Positions 51,591-58,735 are shown, counted from the stretch's first letter. The stretch: DNA of 64,000 bases from Nocardioides sp. Iso805N (GCF_000364605.1 NZ_KB822578.1:248001-312000); one strand, 5' to 3'. Made by a program: numbers and translations. Notes: generated by a model from the sequence alone, not told the origin.

Positions 51591-53618
51591 ATGGCCTCGC
51601 CCGTCGATCTGCTCGACGCCCTCGACCCGGAGCAGCGCCAGGTCGCCGAGGCGCTGCGCGGGCCGGTGCGCGTGCTGGCGGGGGCCGGCACCGGCAAGAC
51701 CCGGGCGATCACCCACCGGATCGCGTACGGCGTGGCCAGCGGGGTCTATGCGCCCACCGAGATCCTCGCCGTCACCTTCACCACCCGCGCGGCCGGGGAG
51801 ATGCGGCAGCGGCTGCGCACCATGGGCGCAGGCAGCGTCCAGGCCCGCACGTTCCACTCCGCCGCGCTGCGTCAGCTGCGCTACTTCTGGCCGCACATCT
51901 ACGGCACCGAGCTGCCGCAGCTGATCGAGTCCAAGATCGGGCTGCTGGCCAGCGCCGCGCGTCGCCACCGCGTGCAGACCGACCAGGCGCTGTTGCGCGA
52001 CCTGGCCGCAGAGGTCGAGTGGGCCAAGGTCAGCAACGTCCATCCCGACGACTACGCGAAGGTCGCTGCCCGGCGCGGGCGCGAGGTCACCAACCTCGAC
52101 GCCGCGACCGTCGGCCGCGTCTTCGGCAGCTATGAGGAGGTCAAGCGCAGCCAGGGCCGGATGGACATGGAGGACGTGCTGCTGCTGACCGCCGGCCTGC
52201 TCGCCGACGACGAGCGGGTGGCGGCGCAGGTGCGCCGGCAGTACAAGTGGTTCGTCGTGGACGAGTTCCAAGACGTCTCGCCGCTGCAGTCGGCGCTGCT
52301 CGATCTGTGGCTCGGAGGTCGCAACGAGATCTGCGTGGTCGGCGACCCCGCCCAGACGATCTACTCCTTCGCCGGTGCCGACGCGCGCTACCTGCGCGAC
52401 TTCGGCAAGAAGTATGCCGGCACCACCTCGGTGGAGCTGGTGCGCAACTACCGTTCCACGCCGCAGGTCGTCGAGATCGCCAACACCCTGCTGCGCGGCT
52501 CGGCGAGTCAGGGCGTCGAGCTGCGCGCCCAGCGACCCGCCGGTGACGCCATCACCTATCACCAGCGGTCGGACGAGGTCGCCGAGGCCGATGCCGTCGC
52601 CGCCGAGATCCAGCGACTGCACGCCTCCGGCCGACCGTGGTCGCAGATCGCCGTGCTGTTCCGGATCAACGCCCAGTCCGAGACCTTCGAGGAGGCGCTC
52701 ACCGGGCGCAGCATTCCTTATGTCGTGCGTGGCGCGGCGCGCTTCTTCGACCGTCCCGAGGTGCGCGAGGCCGTGACGCGACTGCGCGGCGCGGCTCGCT
52801 CCGACGGCGGCGAGCTGCTCGAGACCGTGCACGCCACCCTGGCCGGCATGGGCTGGACGCAGCGGCCGCCCGAGGCTCGCGGTCAGACCCGCGACCGGTG
52901 GGAGTCGTGGCAGGCGCTGGTCGACCAGGCGCACGAGTTCGCCCAGACCGGTGGTGACCTCACCGAGTTCGTGGCCGAGCTGGACCGCCGTGCGGCGGAG
53001 CAGCACGCCCCGGTCGCCGAGGGCGTCACGCTGGCGACCTATCACGCGGCCAAGGGCCTGGAGTGGGACTCCGTCTTCCTGGTGGGCCTGCAGGAGGGCA
53101 CGCTGCCGATCAGCTATGCGCTGGACTCGCCGACCGCGGTGGAGGAGGAGCGTCGACTGCTCTACGTCGGGGTCACCCGCGCCCGCCTGGATCTGCACCT
53201 CAGCTGGGCGCTGGCGCGCCAGCCCGGTGGTCGGGGTGCTCGCAAGCCTTCCCGATTCCTTGACCCGCTGCTGCCCGCCTCCGCCCGGCCCGAGCAGCAG
53301 CAGTCCGCCAACCGGCGCGCGCGGATGTGCAAGACCTGCGGTCGTCCGCTCGGCACCGCGGGGGAGAAGAGCCGCGGTCGGCACGAGGACTGCCCCGCGG
53401 CGTATGACGAGAAGCTCTTCGAGCGGCTGCGGGAGTGGCGCCGAGAGGCTGCCGGCAACAAGCCGGCCTTCACCGTCTTCACCGACGCGACCCTGGAGGC
53501 GATCGCCGAGGCCAAGCCCGGCTCGCAGACCGACCTGCTGCGGATCAACGGGGTAGGGCGCTCGAAGCTCGACGCCTACGGGGAGGACGTTCTTGCGTTG
53601 ATCGCCGAATCCGCCTGA
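51591..53618 (+). CDS. uvrD2: ATP-dependent DNA helicase UvrD2
   Basis: The 675-residue helicase has Walker A LAGAGTGKTRAITHRIAYG (about 27-45), Walker B WFVVDEFQDVSPLQ (about 219-232), VGDPAQTIYSFAGADARYL, LATYHAAKGLEWDSVFLVGL and RRLLYVGVTRAR. A four-Cys zinc module (CKTCGRPLGTAGEKSRGRHEDC, about 580-601) and a C-terminal HRDC domain (about 608-675) are diagnostic of UvrD2. The role is unwinding in repair. The ATG at 51591 fits the family N-terminus; GAGGAG lies 10 nt upstream and TAAGGT at 51545-51550 is a possible -10. Confidence 0.93.
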   Translation: MASPVDLLDALDPEQRQVAEALRGPVRVLAGAGTGKTRAITHRIAYGVASGVYAPTEILAVTFTTRAAGEMRQRLRTMGAGSVQARTFHSAALRQLRYFWPHIYGTELPQLIESKIGLLASAARRHRVQTDQALLRDLAAEVEWAKVSNVHPDDYAKVAARRGREVTNLDAATVGRVFGSYEEVKRSQGRMDMEDVLLLTAGLLADDERVAAQVRRQYKWFVVDEFQDVSPLQSALLDLWLGGRNEICVVGDPAQTIYSFAGADARYLRDFGKKYAGTTSVELVRNYRSTPQVVEIANTLLRGSASQGVELRAQRPAGDAITYHQRSDEVAEADAVAAEIQRLHASGRPWSQIAVLFRINAQSETFEEALTGRSIPYVVRGAARFFDRPEVREAVTRLRGAARSDGGELLETVHATLAGMGWTQRPPEARGQTRDRWESWQALVDQAHEFAQTGGDLTEFVAELDRRAAEQHAPVAEGVTLATYHAAKGLEWDSVFLVGLQEGTLPISYALDSPTAVEEERRLLYVGVTRARLDLHLSWALARQPGGRGARKPSRFLDPLLPASARPEQQQSANRRARMCKTCGRPLGTAGEKSRGRHEDCPAAYDEKLFERLREWRREAAGNKPAFTVFTDATLEAIAEAKPGSQTDLLRINGVGRSKLDAYGEDVLALIAESA

Positions 53619-53640
53619 ATTTTCGTGGCAGGAATTCGTC

Positions 53641-53691
53641 GAAAAAAGATCGTTTATTCGTTTGCCGCCCTATCGCGGGGCGGGATACGGT
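53641..53691 (+). promoter_or_regulatory. whiB7 promoter with A-rich upstream element
   Basis: A -35-like TTGCCG (53662-53667) and a -10-like TACGGT (53686-53691) are 18 bp apart. Directly upstream, 53641-53660 is GAAAAAAGATCGTTTATTCG, unusually AT-rich for this genome. WhiB7 is known to bind AT-rich DNA just upstream of the -35 of its own promoter through its AT-hook. The transcript should begin near 53698. Confidence 0.75.
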
Positions 53692-53738
53692 TCCCTTGCC
53701 CGAGTCCGCAGACGATGCACCGAAGGAGGTGGCCACTG

Positions 53739-53966
53739 ATGAGCATGATCACGATCAACCCGTCCGTTGAGCCGTCCTTCGGTATGCCCACGTCCTGCCA
53801 CGCCTTCGCCACTGTTGCGCGCACGGCTGTCTGGACCCTGGTCACCCCCGCCACGGCCGCCATCACGGGTGCTGACCGCACGTACGCCCTTTCCCAGGGA
53901 TTCGTGGGCAACGGTTCCAAGCGCCGCGATGGCAAGGGTTCCCCCTGGAGAACACCCGACTGTTGA
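53739..53966 (+). CDS. Upstream ORF in the whiB7 leader (75 codons)
   Basis: The 75-residue ORF begins MSMITINPSVEPSFGMPTSC and ends KGSPWRTPDC. AAGGAGG at 53723-53729 is well spaced for the ATG. It lies between the whiB7 promoter and an intrinsic terminator, and its last codons (from 53944) contain CCTGGAG, which can pair with CTCCAGG at 53983-53989, overlapping the base of the terminator stem. In mycobacteria and streptomycetes such uORFs sense ribosome stalling by antibiotics. The peptide itself probably has no enzymatic role. Confidence 0.7.
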   Translation: MSMITINPSVEPSFGMPTSCHAFATVARTAVWTLVTPATAAITGADRTYALSQGFVGNGSKRRDGKGSPWRTPDC

Positions 53967-53987
53967 AAGACAGCCGAGTCGCCTCCA

Positions 53988-54030
53988 GGCCGCGGAACCC
54001 GAACAACGGGATCCGCGGCCTTCTTGTTTC
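53988..54030 (+). terminator. Intrinsic terminator (attenuator) in the whiB7 leader
   Basis: GGCCGCGG (53988-53995) pairs with CCGCGGCC (54013-54020), with an inner CCCG/CGGG stem (53998-54001/54007-54010) around AACAA. A T-rich tail TTCTTGTTTC (54021-54030) follows. It lies 22 nt after the uORF stop and 80 nt before whiB7. An alternative stem 53944-53950/53983-53989 could compete with it. Confidence 0.8.
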
Positions 54031-54109
54031 TCAAGGACTCAGCAGCCGCGGGACGCACACCCACAGATGTCCAACACACCGCGATCAGGTCAAGGAAAGG
54101 AGGTGACAC

Positions 54110-54409
54110 ATGACCGCCGTACTCGAGCCCACCCTCGGCCTTCTGCACGACGAGGCCGACCGGGTCGACGTCGAGCTGTTGCCGTGCCGGGCGAACAACC
54201 CCGAGCTGTGGTTCGCCGAATCGCCGCACGACGTCGAGTTCGCCAAGGCCCTGTGCCAAGCGTGCCCCGTCCAGGAGCTCTGCTTGGAGGGCGCACTCAA
54301 CCGCCGTGAGCCCTGGGGCGTCTGGGGTGGAGAGCTCTTCCTGCAAGGGATCGTGATCCCGCGCAAGCGTCCACGCGGTCGTCCGCGCAAGTCCGACGTA
54401 GCCGCGTGA
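54110..54409 (+). CDS. whiB7: WhiB7, iron-sulfur transcription activator of intrinsic antibiotic resistance
   Basis: The 99-residue protein carries the four cluster Cys at about 26, 49, 52 and 58 (C in VELLPC; ALCQACPVQELC). GVWGGELF (about 70-77) contacts the sigma factor. The AT-hook KRPRGRPRKS (about 86-95) is specific to WhiB7. WhiB7 binds the primary sigma factor and activates drug-resistance genes and itself. AAGGAGGT precedes the ATG. Expression is predicted to be controlled by the uORF-terminator leader. Confidence 0.95.
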   Translation: MTAVLEPTLGLLHDEADRVDVELLPCRANNPELWFAESPHDVEFAKALCQACPVQELCLEGALNRREPWGVWGGELFLQGIVIPRKRPRGRPRKSDVAA

Positions 54410-54494
54410 TCACCGGAGCAATCAACCACCTCAACACATCACCTCAGGACACACGAGAACTGACATGAAGACTGACCGAATCAGGAGCAACACG

Positions 54495-54659
54495 ATGAAC
54501 TTGATGTTCGAAGATCTGGCGCGCGCGCAAATGTCCGCGCGCCTGGGAGAGGCGCAACAGTGGCGCCGGGCTCACAACCTGACCCGGGCCCGCCGACTCA
54601 GCCGCAAGGCGGAGAAGGCGGCACAGCAGGCGCGTCTGGCCCTCGCTCGCGTCCTGTGA
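54495..54659 (+). CDS. Small basic protein downstream of whiB7
   Basis: The 54-residue protein begins MNLMFEDLARAQMSARLGEA and is helical and Arg/Ala-rich (RARRLSRKAEKAAQQARLALARVL). AGGAG at 54483-54487 favours the ATG at 54495 over one at 54465. I recognise no family. It lies 85 nt after whiB7 and before a strong terminator, so it is probably part of the whiB7 transcript and might be induced with it. Confidence 0.6.
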   Translation: MNLMFEDLARAQMSARLGEAQQWRRAHNLTRARRLSRKAEKAAQQARLALARVL

Positions 54660-54733
54660 ACGTGGGACGTCGGTGCACCGGCTCCAGCCGGTGACCGAAC
54701 GCCTCCGACACCCCTGATCGCGGGAGTGTGAAC

Positions 54734-54770
54734 GATCTGCCCGTCCGAGCCCGGCTCGGACGGGCAGATC
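54734..54770 (+). terminator. Terminator of the whiB7 transcript
   Basis: GATCTGCCCGTCCGAGC (54734-54750) pairs perfectly over 17 bp with 54754-54770 around a 3-nt loop. A smaller hairpin CACCGGC-TCCA-GCCGGTG (54676-54693) lies just before. Confidence 0.85.
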
Positions 54771-54807
54771 CATGTCCGGGCCACGACGCGGGCCTAGATT
54801 TGGCGTC

Positions 54808-54972
54808 ATGGCACGCACCTGCGACCTCTGCGGTCGCCTCGAGGAGGATCCCGAGGCGCTGCTGACCTGGTCGACGGCCGTCGAGCGCGGCCGGGAGAAG
54901 TGGTTCTGCACGGACTGCTCGCGACGGAACCTGCGAGCGATGGAGGGCAAGCTCGACTCCGAGTGGTGGTGA
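54808..54972 (+). CDS. Small double-CxxC protein
   Basis: The 54-residue protein begins MARTCDLCGRLEEDPEALLTW and contains FCTDCSRRN; the two CxxC pairs would bind one zinc ion. Proteins of this form are common near whiB7 in related actinobacteria, but no function is known. TAGATT (54795-54800) lies 7 nt before the ATG, fitting a leaderless transcript. It converges with the TOMM-like gene 3 nt downstream. Confidence 0.78.
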   Translation: MARTCDLCGRLEEDPEALLTWSTAVERGREKWFCTDCSRRNLRAMEGKLDSEWW

Positions 54973-54975
54973 GGC

Positions 54976-55734
54976 TCAGCCCGTGAGGGCGTCCCAGGCG
55001 CAACCGCAGTGCGGGTGACGCAGCCAGTGCTGCTGGGCGGCGAGGTCGTCACCTGCCGGCTCACCGAGGTGCACTGTGGTCGACCACGTCGTCGGCCGCT
55101 CGCCGCGGGCGAAGGCGAGCAGATCCCGAGCCAGCCAGCCCAGGCCGATCGTCAGCGTCGGGGCGCTCAGCTCCGGCGGTGTTGCGGCCCTGGCGAGCTG
55201 GTCCACCACCACGCCGTGGCGCGGATCGCGCTCGCACCGTGCGGCGTCGACACAACGCAGGCATGCCGTCTCACCCGGCACGACGAAGGGTCCCAGCTCC
55301 CATCCCCACGGCGTCGCGGCTGCGGCAAGGTGGGCGACACCGGCGCGTAGCAGTCCGTCGGCGAGGTCTCGCCGTACGGCACCGTGCGCCAGCAGGAGGT
55401 GGACCGGCCCCTCGTCGGCTGCCCGCAGCCCGGCGTCGCGCAGCCTCGCGGCGACCAGGTCGGTGAGCGCCCGAGGGCCGCTCACCACCACCGTCAGCTG
55501 CGGAGGTGGCGTTGACGGGGGAGCGAGCAGATCGGCCTGCTCGAGCCGTGCCAGTGCGGCCTCGGCGCTCGGGGGCAACGGCCCCAGCGCTCGCCCGTGC
55601 CGCAGGTCTTCGAGGAGCTTGCGCACCTCGGGCAGATCCCGTAGCACCGCCCGACGAGGCGCCTCCAGCCCGACCTGCAGGTGCAGGTCATCGCGGCGTA
55701 CGGCGGCAAGACCGGGGCGCAGGCGAAGAGTCAC
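54976..55734 (-). CDS. Cyclodehydratase/ThiF-like protein (TOMM leader-binding type)
   Basis: The 252-residue protein has an N-terminal winged-helix-like part (LPEVRKLLEDLRHGRALGPL) and a ThiF-like region with GPRALTDLVAARLRDAGLR and a closing GETACLRCVDAARCERDPRHG, plus HPHCGC at the C-terminus (two CxxC/CxC metal-type patterns). It resembles the precursor-binding subunits of azole-forming cyclodehydratases. No precursor peptide, YcaO or dehydrogenase gene is nearby, and standalone relatives occur at this locus in other actinobacteria, so a biosynthetic role is doubtful. Confidence 0.68.
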   Translation of the reverse strand: MTLRLRPGLAAVRRDDLHLQVGLEAPRRAVLRDLPEVRKLLEDLRHGRALGPLPPSAEAALARLEQADLLAPPSTPPPQLTVVVSGPRALTDLVAARLRDAGLRAADEGPVHLLLAHGAVRRDLADGLLRAGVAHLAAAATPWGWELGPFVVPGETACLRCVDAARCERDPRHGVVVDQLARAATPPELSAPTLTIGLGWLARDLLAFARGERPTTWSTTVHLGEPAGDDLAAQQHWLRHPHCGCAWDALTG

Positions 55735-55791
55735 TCCGCCACTGTCACACGGATCCTCGACGGGCGTCGGGCGTCATCCACAGGCAGCCCG

Positions 55792-55835
55792 AGGAAGCCC
55801 AGGAAGCCCAGGAAGCCCAGGAAGCCCAGGAAGCA
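55792..55835. repeat. 9-bp tandem repeat, about five copies
   Basis: AGGAAGCCC is repeated exactly four times from 55792 to 55827, then partly to 55834. It lies between the TOMM-like gene start and a terminator. Copy number of such short repeats can vary between strains. Confidence 0.9.
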
Positions 55836-55839
55836 TCGC

Positions 55840-55869
55840 GGCCCCTGCGACCAGCCGGTCGCAGGGGCC
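55840..55869. terminator. Terminator downstream of the DUF5679 gene
   Basis: GGCCCCTGCGACC (55840-55852) pairs perfectly with GGTCGCAGGGGCC (55857-55869) around AGCC. It follows the reverse-strand DUF5679 gene. Confidence 0.8.
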
Positions 55870-55891
55870 ACGATGAGAAACCCTGGAAGGC

Positions 55892-56050
55892 TCAGGCCTT
55901 GCCGAGGATCCGGTTGAGGTTGGTGCCACAAACCGGGCAGACGGCCTTGGCCATCTTCGTGCCCTTGTCGTTCACCTTGATCTCACCGGTCGCCTCGCGC
56001 TTCTCCTTGCACTTGACGCAGTAGAACTCGCCGCTCCAGCTCTCCGCCAT
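55892..56050 (-). CDS. DUF5679 zinc-ribbon protein
   Basis: The 52-residue protein begins MAESWSGEFYCVKCKEKREA, and its second pair is AVCPVCGTNLNRIL. The two CxxC motifs form a zinc ribbon, as in DUF5679, a family of small actinobacterial proteins. A Lys-rich centre suggests nucleic-acid contact. AAGGAGG precedes the ATG at 56050. A terminator follows at 55840-55869. Confidence 0.83.
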   Translation of the reverse strand: MAESWSGEFYCVKCKEKREATGEIKVNDKGTKMAKAVCPVCGTNLNRILGKA

Positions 56051-56537
56051 GACGGCCTCCTTGCCTATTTCTCTTGGTCGTCGCGACGGGGTCTGAGAGA
56101 GAAGCCCGCCGGTGCCCACGGCGTATGCCGTAGCCGGATCGACCATACGGCACACATGGGCGCCTTGTGCAACACGGAGGGCACACATGTTTCCGCGTGT
56201 CGCGAGCGTGAATCGCCCGGGAGGGGGCACATGAGAGACCCCCGGTGCCTGGATCGTCCTTCGCCTTCCCCTTGCGAAGGACGTCCGGCGGCGCCGGGGG
56301 TCTCGTCTGGACACGAACCTAGGAGACCCTGCCGAGTCGGTCAACGCCGGCCATCCTCAGCCTGTGGATGAAACTGTGGAAGACCTGGTGACAACTCACC
56401 GTTCCCCGTGGACGACCCGCGGCCAACCGTGGACGACGCTGTGGAATCCTGGAGTGAGTCAGCGCCGAATCCGGCGCTGACCTGCACAGACGAATCTCCA
56501 CGGGTTGTGGAGGAGAAATTCCAGGACGAGGAGCGGC
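56051..56537. other. Long intergenic region with several hairpins
   Basis: No gene is supported in these 487 nt. The region holds the upstream side of the DUF5679 gene, a large compound hairpin (56235-56304), a 10-bp perfect hairpin 56458-56467/56472-56481 with an AATC loop (GTCAGCGCCG and complement), and a 6-bp hairpin CTCCAC/GTGGAG (56497-56513) just before the PHP gene. The hairpins may be leader elements or terminators. Confidence 0.6.
56235..56304. ncRNA. Compound hairpin, candidate structured RNA or bidirectional terminator
   Basis: The outer stem 56235-56249/56290-56304 has 15 bp (GAGACCCCCGGTGCC and complement, one G-T). The inner stem 56255-56264/56274-56283 has 10 bp (CGTCCTTCGC and complement) around a 9-nt C/T-rich loop. 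Both strands can form it. No family is recognised. Confidence 0.45.
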
Positions 56538-57596
56538 GTGTCGGGACATGAGTACGGCGCTGGACCGGTCGCGGCGCTGCGTCGGATCGCCTTCCTGCTC
56601 GAGCGGGGTCGCGAGGACACCTACAAGGTCAAGGCGTTCCGGGCCGCGGCCGCGGCGATCCTGCCGCTGAGCGAGCACGAGCTGCGCGCCCGGGTCGCCG
56701 ACGGGACGCTCACCGAGCTGGCCGGGGTCGGATCGAGCACTGCGACGGTGATCACCGAGGCACTGGCCGGCGGCGTACCGAAGCGGTTGGCCGACGTCGA
56801 GTGCGAGCACGGGGGGCCGCTCACGGACAAGGGCCACGACCTCCGCGCCCGTCTCAAGGGAGACCTGCACTCCCACTCCGACTGGTCCGACGGCGGCTCG
56901 CCGATCGAGGAGATGGCGTTCACCGCGATGGAGCTGGGGCACGAGTACCTGGTGCTCACCGACCACTCGCCACGACTCAAGGTCGCCCACGGCCTCTCAG
57001 CGGAGCGATTGACCAAGCAGCTGGGTGTGGTGGACGCGGTCAACGAGCACATCGCGACAGGCTCGATGTCCGGGGCAGGCGGCTTCACCCTGCTCAAGGG
57101 CATCGAGGTCGACATCCTCGACGACGGCCGGCTGGACCAGACCGACGCGATGCTGGATCGGCTCGACCTGCGGGTGGCCAGCGTGCACTCCAAGCTCGCC
57201 ATGGAGAAGGCGGCGATGACCAAGCGGATGGTCACTGCCGTCTCCACCACCCGGATGAACGTCCTGGGGCACTGCACCGGTCGCCTGGTGACAGGAAATC
57301 GCGGCACCAGGCCGGGATCGGCGTTCGATGCCCGGGCCGTCTTCAGCGCCTGCGCGGAGCACGGGGTCGCGGTGGAGATCAACTCCCGCCCCGAGCGCCG
57401 CGACCCGCCGACCACCTTGATGGAGCTGGCCCGGGATCTCGGCTGCCTGTTCTCGATCGACTCCGATGCGCACGCGCCCGGCCAGCTCGACTTCCTCGTC
57501 CTGGGCTGCGAGCGCGCCGAGGCCGCCGGCATCGAGCCCGACAGGATCGTCAACACCTGGTCGAGAGAACGCCTCCTGGCCTGGGCGAACGGGTAG
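56538..57596 (+). CDS. PHP-domain phosphoesterase with PolX-like helix-hairpin-helix N-terminus
   Basis: The 352-residue protein has an N-terminal HhH region like that of DNA polymerase X (AALRRIAFLLERGREDTYKVKAFRAAAAAI and LAGVGSSTATVITEAL, about 5-80). A PHP domain follows (about 100-352) with GDLHSHSDWSDGG, VLTDHSPRL, GIEVDILDDG, HSKLAMEK, HCTGRLV, EINSRPERRD and SIDSDAHAPG. The polymerase catalytic domain of PolX is absent, so a PHP nuclease or phosphatase acting on DNA ends is likely. GAGGAG precedes the GTG at 56538. Its TAG stop is part of the -10 box of the next gene. Confidence 0.83.
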   Translation: MSGHEYGAGPVAALRRIAFLLERGREDTYKVKAFRAAAAAILPLSEHELRARVADGTLTELAGVGSSTATVITEALAGGVPKRLADVECEHGGPLTDKGHDLRARLKGDLHSHSDWSDGGSPIEEMAFTAMELGHEYLVLTDHSPRLKVAHGLSAERLTKQLGVVDAVNEHIATGSMSGAGGFTLLKGIEVDILDDGRLDQTDAMLDRLDLRVASVHSKLAMEKAAMTKRMVTAVSTTRMNVLGHCTGRLVTGNRGTRPGSAFDARAVFSACAEHGVAVEINSRPERRDPPTTLMELARDLGCLFSIDSDAHAPGQLDFLVLGCERAEAAGIEPDRIVNTWSRERLLAWANG

Positions 57597-57606
57597 TTTG
57601 CACTCC

Positions 57607-58149
57607 ATGGACACCTCCGCTGCCGCCCGGCCGGAGGTGGAGGTACGCCGCAGCAAGCGCCGGCGGCGTACGGTCTCGGCCTACCGCGAGGGCGACCGCA
57701 TCGTGGTGCTCATCCCCGCGTCGATGTCGCGCCGCCAGGAGGCGGAATGGGTGGAGACCATGGTCGCCCGGCTGGAGCGCTCCGAGCAGCGCAAGAAGCC
57801 CAGCGACGCCGACCTGCTCAAGCGGGCCCTCGGGCTCTCGGACCGCTACTTCGGTGGCCTGGCCATCCCCGAGTCGGTGCGCTGGGTGGAGAACCAGAAC
57901 GCTCGCTGGGGCTCCTGCACGCCGATCGACCGCACCATCCGGCTCTCCGCGCGGCTGCAGGGCATGCCGTCGTGGGTGCTGGACTACGTGCTCGTGCACG
58001 AGCTGGCGCACCTGTTCGAGCCGAACCACAACGCACGGTTCTGGGGCTGGGTGGACAGGTTCCCGCAGGCTGAGCGGGCCAAGGGCTACCTGGCCGGATG
58101 GTCTGCCGCCGCCAAGCTCGAGGCGCCGCCGGGGGACGAGCTGGACTAG
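57607..58149 (+). CDS. YgjP-like M48/DUF45 metallopeptidase
   Basis: The 180-residue protein has the zinc-protease motif HELAHLFEPNHN (about 132-143) preceded by RWGSCTPIDRTIRL, the two hallmarks of the YgjP/DUF45 family. The third ligand is probably the downstream His in EPNHN. It is cytoplasmic. Substrates are unknown. TAGTTT (57594-57599) lies 7 nt before the ATG: leaderless, with the TAG also serving as the upstream gene's stop. Confidence 0.88.
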   Translation: MDTSAAARPEVEVRRSKRRRRTVSAYREGDRIVVLIPASMSRRQEAEWVETMVARLERSEQRKKPSDADLLKRALGLSDRYFGGLAIPESVRWVENQNARWGSCTPIDRTIRLSARLQGMPSWVLDYVLVHELAHLFEPNHNARFWGWVDRFPQAERAKGYLAGWSAAAKLEAPPGDELD

Positions 58150-58151
58150 CC

Positions 58152-58180
58152 CGAGAGGTCACTTTCTGCGCTGCGAGAGG
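58152..58180. repeat. Partial 22-bp-family unit at the PemK gene 3' end
   Basis: CGAGAGGTCACTTTCTGCG (58153-58171) is the family core. It overlaps the last codons and stop of the PemK-type gene on the reverse strand. Confidence 0.8.
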
Positions 58181-58611
58181 CCGGCCTCCGCCACCACGCT
58201 GTCGAAGGTGGGACGGTCCAGCGCGGAGCCTTCGCGGCGTACCTGTGCCAGGACCAGCACGCGGTCGAGCCGGATCTCGCTAGCGCGGTGGTCGTGATCC
58301 CAGGTGCCCGTGCCGATGTCGAGCCAGCGGTGGCCGAAGCGGTCGGTGGCGACCCCGCCGCGGCCCTGTCGGATCGCGTCGTGGTCGTGGTCCTTGCTGG
58401 TCAGCATCAGCGCAAGCCAGCTGCGCCCGCGCGTCCCGACGATCAGCACCGGCCGGTCCTTGCCGCGGGTGGCGTCCTCCTCGAAGGGCACCCAGGCCCA
58501 GCAGACCTCACCCGGCTGCGGCAGCCCGTCGGAACGTGGGGCGTAGAAGATCCGGTCCGGGGCGATCCGGCCGGCCAGCGGCGGGAAGATCCGGGCGAGG
58601 AATCGGCGCAT
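58159..58611 (-). CDS. PemK/MazF-type toxin-family protein
   Basis: The 150-residue protein has a MazF/PemK-like barrel at about 35-130 (PQPGEVCWAWVPFEEDATRGKDRPVLIVGTRG, LALMLTSKDHDHD, LDRVLVLAQVRREG). The conserved KDRPVLIVG strand is clear. Family members are mRNA interferases. No antitoxin gene is visible beside it, so it may be a solitary or non-toxic member. The end of the protein (SQRRK and stop) is encoded by the repeat. The ATG at 58611 is used. Confidence 0.75.
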   Translation of the reverse strand: MRRFLARIFPPLAGRIAPDRIFYAPRSDGLPQPGEVCWAWVPFEEDATRGKDRPVLIVGTRGRSWLALMLTSKDHDHDAIRQGRGGVATDRFGHRWLDIGTGTWDHDHRASEIRLDRVLVLAQVRREGSALDRPTFDSVVAEAGLSQRRK

Positions 58612-58635
58612 GCCCGCGACCGTACCGCGAGAGGC

Positions 58636-58735
58636 GACCACTCGGTCGACCGAAGGTGACCACTCGAGCCACCAAAGGTGACCTCTCGAGCCGCAGAAAG
58701 TGACCTCTCGGGCGTCAGAAGGTGACCTCTCGGCG
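58636..58735. repeat. Tandem array of 22-bp units between PemK and NUDIX genes
   Basis: Units start at 58636, 58658, 58680, 58702 and (partial) 58724. Unit 3 reads GACCTCTCGAGCCGCAGAAA plus GT. The spacing is exactly 22 nt, as at 11.9 kb. The last part overlaps the 3' end of the NUDIX gene. Confidence 0.92.

Noticed and set aside
51477..53384. A 635-codon reverse frame opposite uvrD2
   Set aside because: It is antisense to a clear UvrD2 gene with no family resemblance of its own.
54976..55734. RiPP biosynthetic cluster
   Set aside because: Only one protein has RiPP-type similarity; no precursor peptide or partner enzyme is visible nearby.
56051..56344. N-terminal extension of the DUF5679 protein by 98 codons
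   Set aside because: The added sequence is Arg-rich non-conserved leader that crosses hairpins. AAGGAGG places the start at 56050.
58636..58735. CRISPR array
   Set aside because: It is the same contiguous 22-bp pattern, overlapping a coding end, with no spacers.
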